A stretch of DNA of 64,000 nucleotides from Isoetes taiwanensis (Eukaryota > Streptophyta > Lycopodiopsida > Isoetales > Isoetaceae). Under the pieces are notes generated by a model. That model was not told where the DNA came from. It was given only the letters and a program-made list of their open reading frames with translations, and did no database searches. The translations under genes were made by a program, and so were the position numbers. Positions 58,797 through 64,000 of this stretch are shown piece after piece; positions within the stretch are counted from its first letter, which is position 1; every line of letters begins with the position of its first letter. Where the stretch lies: contig JAJEKV010000064.1 of NCBI GenBank assembly GCA_021234155.1, positions 2,604,001 to 2,668,000 of the forward strand, given 5' to 3'.

Positions 58797-60408
58797 TCAG
58801 CCAGGCAGGGAAGAGCAGAGGAAGAAATCATAGACCCAGGGATTGCTTGCAGAGCAAGAAAGGGGAACCACGACGTCACATGCTAACATCAGCTTTTTTT
58901 CCCAGGTGTCAACCGTAGGTTTTTTTTGCATCAAACAAAATAGGAAAGGAACATGACTTATATATGGTTTGATATCTGCTATCATATTATCTGTAGGACA
59001 ATACTGTAACACAATTGTCTTTTTCTTGACTTCCAATTTAATGTAGTGATAATGAATCGCAATATGCTTAGATTTTGAATGGAAAACCTCATCCTTAGTC
59101 AACGAAATAGCACTTTGATTATCACAATATAAAACTGTTGGGCAATCAAAACCTGCTGAAAAGATTGAAGTAGACGCCGTAACCATACCAACTCTCTACT
59201 TGCCATACTAGCTGCAACATATTCTGCTTCAGTAGTAGACACTGCAACATAATGTCGTTTCTTACTGTACCAAGATATCAAAGAATGATCTATAAAGAAA
59301 CATGCACCACTTGTGGAATGAAAAGTGTCAGGACAACCTCCCCAATCAGCATCAGTATAACCAACCAACTGTGAACCATCAGAACCTATATCTTGACGAG
59401 CATATGTCAAAGCATAATTTATAGTGCCTTTAAGATAGCGAAGAACTCGTTTAGCTGCATTCCAATGCTGACGCCCTGGTTTAGACATAAATTGTCCCAA
59501 TGTGTTAACAACATAACTTATATCTGGTCTCGTAGCATGTGCTAAGTACATTAGAGCACCAACAAGACTTGCATATGGATAGTTACCCATATCAAGACGC
59601 TCGGCTTCTGTTTGAGGACACATCTGCTTAGTCAACTTAACATTAGGCCCCAATGGTGTTAACTGAGGTTTAGCATTAGTCATGTCATATTTATCAAGTA
59701 ACTCAGAAATATATTTTGGTTGACTCAATCGTATGCAACCTTCTTGACGCTCTATTAGAAGTCCAAGACAAGATTTGATAGAACCAAGATCAACCATATC
59801 AAACGTAGCTCCAAGGTTGGCCTTGCACTTATTAAGAAACGGAAGATCCTTCGATACTAAAATAGTATCATCAACATAAAGCGCAATGAAAGTGAAGACA
59901 ACACCAACTTTTTTATAATAAAGATTTGCATCAGCAGTAGTGGGTAAGTAACCATCAGAAATAAGAAATGCATGCATCTTCTTATACCAAGCACGTGATG
60001 CTTGTTTTAAATCATACAGAGCTTTCCTTAATTTGCAAACCAAATTTTCTTGACCTGTGACCTTATAACCATCAGATTGTGCCATATAAATATCTTCTGT
60101 AAGCTCTCCATTTAGAAATGTTGTTTTAACATCCATTTGATGAATATAGAGATTATGATTAACTGCAAATGCTAACAAAGCACGCACAGTGGCAAGACGC
60201 ACTACAGGCAAGAATGTTTCATGATAATCAACTCCAGCAATTTGAGAAAACCCTTTTGCAACCAACCTTGCTTTAAATCTGTCAAAAGTACCATCTGCTT
60301 TAGTTTTAACTCGAAAAACCCACTTGATTTTATAGCTTTACGTTCAGAAGGAAGAGGTACTAAATCCCAAGTGCCTTCACTTATCAAAGAATGATGTTCA
60401 GCATCCAT
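58797..60408 (-). pseudogene. Copia reverse transcriptase and RNase H
   Basis: The 388-codon frame 60265-59099 contains MDVKTTFLNGEL, LRKALYDLKQASRAWY, the catalytic YVDD (ALYVDDTILVS) and RNase H elements (YTDADWGGCPD, VAVSTTEAEYVA). A frameshift near 59165 leads to 59186-58797, holding CDNQSAISLTKDEVFHSKSKHI and ending soon after NMIADI. There the usual Phe-Thr-Lys-Pro-Leu tail is disrupted, and ~45 unrelated codons follow to a TGA at 58797. The upstream frame 60408-60202 is the RT start, also shifted. The enzyme copies element RNA in Gag particles; this copy is frameshifted. Confidence 0.9.
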
Positions 60409-62075
60409 TGCTTGTTGCCAATGTTCACGTTCATCAGAATTTAGAGCATCATGAATAGTAACAGCTCAAGAATGCATTACACAAAAGTATAATAATCACA
60501 TAGAAAGTGGCGGAGGACGCCGTCTAGTAATACGAGTGTCATGAAATTCTTGTTGAGATATAACTCTAGAGGATTGTGCAGAATTATCTTCAGGTGATAT
60601 AGTGTAATGATCATCTAGTGAAATAATATTCTCATGTAACTGATCAGATAAATCTTCATATTCTCCTCCAACACTATCAGGTAAATCCGAGATATCGTAA
60701 AGTAGAAGGTTGATATGACAAGATTACTTTCTCAATATCACTCTCATTGAAAATATTTTCATCAGAATACTCACGAAAATTTGATAGAACATTATGATCA
60801 TGATCATTAGATTGCGAAGGAGGTTGGATCATAACATTTTCATTAACAACAGTATCTCTATAGCGGCATAACATAACCTTTCTAGAAACCAAATCAAATA
60901 GTCGATAGGCAGGTGTATTATCAAGATAACCTAAAAGACAACCTTTTGAGCAAACGGGTCGTAACTTAGTCCGTTTCTCCTTAGGAATATAAGCATAAGC
61001 ACGAGATCCAAATACTTTAAAATGTTCAATCTGTAGGCTTTTTCCATGCCATACCTCAAACGGTGTTAAACCATCAACGTAAGAAGAAGATATACAATTA
61101 GAACATAAATCGTTGTACTTTTGCCGCTTCAGCCCAAAACTTTACATCCAAACCCGAATGAAGTAACATACTTGAACAAAGCATTTAAAATAGTTCTGTT
61201 TTTTTACTCGGCAAGAACCCCATTATGTTGTGGTGTATGAGGAACTCTGATACTCTCACAAAATACCAAAGATGAGCACAAAAAGAATCAAACTCATTAT
61301 TTTTGAATTCACCACCGGTGTCACTACGGATACTTTTCAAAGTCTTTTCCTTTTGTAATTCCACCATGACTTTCCATTTGCAAAATGTAGCAAAACTTCA
61401 TATTTCTTCTTAAGTGTATAGATAAAACAATAACGTGAATAATCATCAATTATCGGAGGGAAATAAATGGCACCACCAAGTGGCCGTGGTAAAGGCCCAC
61501 AAAGATCCATATGAACCAACTCTAAGATAGATGATGCACGAGGAGCAACATGATTAAAAGGACGCCTACAAGGTTTACCAAGTACACATGCTTCACAAGG
61601 CGCTAATACCACTCTTGAATCCATCGAAAAACCATGCGCAACACCATGTTTTTTCATATGCAATATCTTGGAAAAGACGCATGACAAAAACGTCCATGCC
61701 ACAAATCTCCATCAGAATTTCTTACAGTGAGTGCATAAATTAGATCATATGTGATCTTATACTCATATAGATTGTGATGACGCATACCAGTACCAAGAAT
61801 CAAGCCATCTTTCAAAAGATAACAAAAGAGTTCATCAAAGTAAATATGAATCCCAACATCAGTTAAGCGAGAAACTGAAAGTAAATGATGATTTAAGGCA
61901 GGTACATGTAATACATCACGAAGAAAATGAATCCCTGAACGAGCTTGTAATGGCAAATCACCAATTCTAAGAATTTGTTGGCGACTATCATCACCCATAT
62001 AAACATACTTCAAAACACGCAAAGGATGATAATTTCTAAGCAAAGATTTCTCAAATACCATGTGTTGAGTAGAAC
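60409..62075 (-). pseudogene. Copia protease (after the intron) and integrase
   Basis: The exon begins at 62075 with the protease part after Asp-Ser-Gly (STQHMVFEKS, YVYMGDDSRQQILRIGDLPL). It continues to the integrase HHCC finger (LWHGRFCHASF ... CEACVLGKPCRRPF) and core D-D-E residues (HMDLCGPLP, IIDDYSRYCFIY, SIRSDTGGEFKNNEF). The integrase C-terminal region (60.7-61.1 kb) is recognisable only in pieces. Frames 62121-61654, 61702-61337, 61367-61185 and 60892-60677 overlap through frameshifts. Confidence 0.85.
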
Positions 62076-62246
62076 CTATGCCAACAAAAGTACACAAAAT
62101 AAATATAAAATCCAAACTCAAATACCAAATATAGCTTCATATATTTCAACATTATAGACAATAATAAAGCACACACTTATTTCTTCTTTAATTCCAACAA
62201 AAATCTCGAAATAAACATACAAATACCACCATCACCACAACAAACT

Positions 62247-62282
<36 letters not shown>

Positions 62283-62349
62283 CACACCACCACATCACAC
62301 CAACACTACTCAATAGTTCTCACTTATTTAGAAGGAACATGATGCACAC
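62076..62349 (-). other. Putative GT-AG intron splitting the Copia protease active site
   Basis: The exon side ends TTCAG at 62350 and the intron starts GTGTGC (62349). It ends TTTGTTGGCATAG (62076) after a T-rich stretch, 274 bp. The split falls inside the Gly codon of the Asp-Ser-Gly triad, and joining the exons gives a canonical protease motif in frame with Pol. If retained, translation stops at TAA 62326-62324, eight codons later. The intron carries ~28 A in a row on the minus strand. The neighbouring copy shows the same acceptor (63803). Confidence 0.65.
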
Positions 62350-63440
62350 CTGAATCTATCATCATGTTATCAGTACTCCCTAAAACACTTGTATTAGGTG
62401 GAACAGAAGGTCCACTAGGCTTGTCCACATCACGACGCTCAACATCACGTGACATGCTAACATAATTAGCTTCAGCAGCCCGCTTCTCATCATCTTGTCT
62501 ATCATAACATCTTGCAATTCCATGACCAAGCCGACCACAATAATCACATGCATAAGGTTGATAACCGCGTGGCCCTCGACCACGTCCATAGCCAACACGA
62601 CCACTACGACCACCACTACCACGACCACAATCATCATAACCACCACCACCACCACCACGACCATACGAATCATATGTTCCACTGTCATAACCACGACCAT
62701 ATCCATGACCACCACCTCCATTATAACCACGAGAAAACCGAAACCTTTTCTTTTGTTGTTTAGTAAATTCAGAAGAACTTTGTCTCTTTCGTGTATCTGC
62801 CACCATAGCAACATCTTTTACAATAGGAGGCGCAACAATACGCCGCACATGATCCTCTAAAGATTCACAAGCAATTTTTCTTATTCATTAAGATGGAAAT
62901 AATCACCCCAAACTCAGAAGACGAAAAAGTTTCTAATAACTGCATAACTAACTCATCTTTTGATATAGGTGCACCAGTTGCAGCTAATTATTCGACAATC
63001 TCTTTGAAACGGTCAATATGTTCTCGAACAGTAATCGACGAATCAAACTGAAGATTTGCTAAACTGCTTCGTTCTTTTATTATAGACTTGTTCCAAATAA
63101 TTCCAGACTTCACTAGACGTAACAATTGATCAACATCCGCATGGATCGAATCTTTCAATCCATAAACTAATAAACGTCGTGCTGCACGATCTTTGATTTT
63201 CCACTGTTCTTCTTCTTTAAACCACGTATCAAAATCTTTGCCAGAAGTGACCAATTGATCACCCTACACTGGTTGCTTCGGACGCTCCTTTTTACCAATA
63301 ACAAAATAAAGCAAATCATCGCTTTCTAATACACACTTTATTTTTCTTTTCCAACCCGGATACCCAGTACCATTAAAAACATAAATCGTCTTTGCTGACG
63401 AATCGCCTTTCACAGTTATTACCTGCTGCTCTGATACCAT
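62350..63440 (-). pseudogene. Copia gag with zinc knuckle and start of protease
   Basis: The start ATG (63440-63438) overlaps the primer-binding site. The N-terminal part (FNGTGYPGWKRKIKCVLESDDL) is typical Copia Gag. An in-frame TAG at 63264-63266 and a TAA near 62988 interrupt it at sites where CAG and CAA would fit. The middle (FDTWFKEEEQWKIKDRAARR, REHIDRFKEIVE) is the Gag_pre/UBN2-like region. A frameshift near 62890 precedes a Gly/Tyr/Arg-rich stretch and one CCHC knuckle (CDYCGRLGHGIARC, about 62530-62550). The frame then reaches MMIDSG, the first half of the protease active site, at 62350. Gag packages element RNA. Confidence 0.85.
63428..63439 (-). other. Copia primer-binding site overlapping the gag start codon
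   Basis: TGGTATCAGAGC on the minus strand matches initiator-Met tRNA. The base before it is A, making ATG, so Gag begins with residues encoded by the primer-binding site. Confidence 0.8.
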
Positions 63441-63613
63441 ATTGAAACTAAGCAAAAAGTATACAAAAGACAAGAACAAAAGAAGTAATCCCAAAGACTC
63501 ATCATGTATTGTAAGTACATAGAAAAAGGCATGCCTTTAGGCATATCTAAATATGGAAAAGGCATGTCTATACTTGGAAGAGCTAAGTATAGATTATGGA
63601 AAAGGCATGAGAA
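63441..63613 (-). mobile_element. 5' LTR of the Copia element, truncated at its outer end
   Basis: Matches the 3' LTR over 63511-63613 (CATGCCTTTTCCATAATC onward) but lacks the first ~16 bases (TGTTGAGATGCC...). It is joined at about 63614 to internal sequence of a second Copia copy. The end next to the primer-binding site reads TAGTTTCAATA. Confidence 0.65.
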
Positions 63614-64000
63614 CCCGATGTAAGGCAGGTACACGTAATACACCACGGAGAAAATGAATCCCTGAACGAGCTTGTAATGGCAAATCACCAATTCCAAGAA
63701 TTTGTTGGCGACTATCATCACCCATATAAACATACTTCAAAACACACAAAGGATGATAATTTCTAAGCAAAGATTTCTCAAATACCATGTGTTGAGTAGC
63801 ACCTATGCCAACAAAAGTACACAAAATAAATATAAAATCCAAACTCAAATACCAAATATAGCTTCATATATTTCAACATTATAGACAATAATAAAGCACA
63901 CACTTATTTCTTCTTTAATTCCAACAAAAATCTCGAAATAAACATACAAATACCACCACCACCACAAAAGATTTTTTTTTTCTTGCATTGTTTTCTTTTA
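63614..64000 (-). mobile_element. Second Copia copy, partial, running off the right edge
   Basis: About 95% identical to 61897-62245 of the first element: the protease segment GDDSRQQILGIGDLPLQ and ATQHMVFEKS, the intron acceptor (AG at 63804-63803) and ~160 bp of intron. It begins abruptly at TAAGGCAGG beside the truncated LTR, a recombination joint. In this copy the residue after the splice is Ala, the commonest residue of the family motif. Confidence 0.85.

Noticed and set aside
62495-62860. His/Thr-rich plus-strand frames with His-His runs, resembling a metal-binding protein
   Set aside because: They are antisense to the Gly/Tyr/Arg-rich Gag region of the Copia element, whose repeats generate the histidine and threonine runs.

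Overview
The window is a repeat-dominated stretch of a land-plant nuclear genome. Evidence for a plant: a broken exon of a cellulose-synthase-like D (CSLD) gene; plant-type Copia and chromodomain Gypsy elements whose primer-binding sites match the initiator-Met tRNA end (TGGTATCAGAGC); Helitron-like ends; and TTTAGGG-type repeats. The mix of element types hints at a non-seed plant such as a fern or lycophyte, but that is only an impression. I see no intact host gene. Nearly all recognisable protein sequence belongs to decayed mobile elements. The premature stops are overwhelmingly TAG and TGA, as expected when methylated cytosines decay.

Layout. 0-1.05 kb: 5' LTR, primer-binding site and gag start of a minus-strand LTR element running off the left edge, next to a Helitron-like 3' end. 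1.8-6.03 kb: a 1.58-kb tandem duplication whose second copy carries a 1.04-kb insertion without target duplication, a rolling-circle candidate. 8.6-11.9 kb: LINE 3' debris, a small retroposon-like unit and an array of GGAATATTCC palindromes. 12.9-16.0 kb: a decayed transposase-like gene (minus strand). 19.16-38.1 kb: an old ~2.35-kb tandem duplication inflated by insertions. Copy 1 holds a poly(A) retroposon and an 8.85-kb pair of head-to-tail LINEs. Copy 2 holds 3.78-kb and 0.75-kb insertions. Each copy preserves the empty sites of the other. 41.08-45.29 kb: a chromodomain Gypsy element (plus strand) ending in a 509-bp LTR. 47.01-51.42 kb: AT-rich stacked foldback/MITE units in the order A-P1-P2-A-P1-P2, with an extra inverted A nested in the second P1. 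51.5-56.58 kb: a GC-rich decayed LINE (plus strand) ending in (TTCC)n. 56.59-63.61 kb: a minus-strand Copia element. 63.61-64 kb: part of a second copy of the same Copia family.

The two most notable features are both in the Copia element. First, a 274-bp GT-AG intron appears to split the Gly codon of the protease active-site Asp-Ser-Gly. Unspliced RNA would stop a few codons later and give only Gag, while spliced RNA would join Gag to Pol. The acceptor side is repeated in the neighbouring second copy. Second, a CSLD first-exon fragment lies in the same orientation and reading frame just after the RNase H region and before a purine tract and 3' LTR. It looks like a host gene fragment captured by a retrotransposon.
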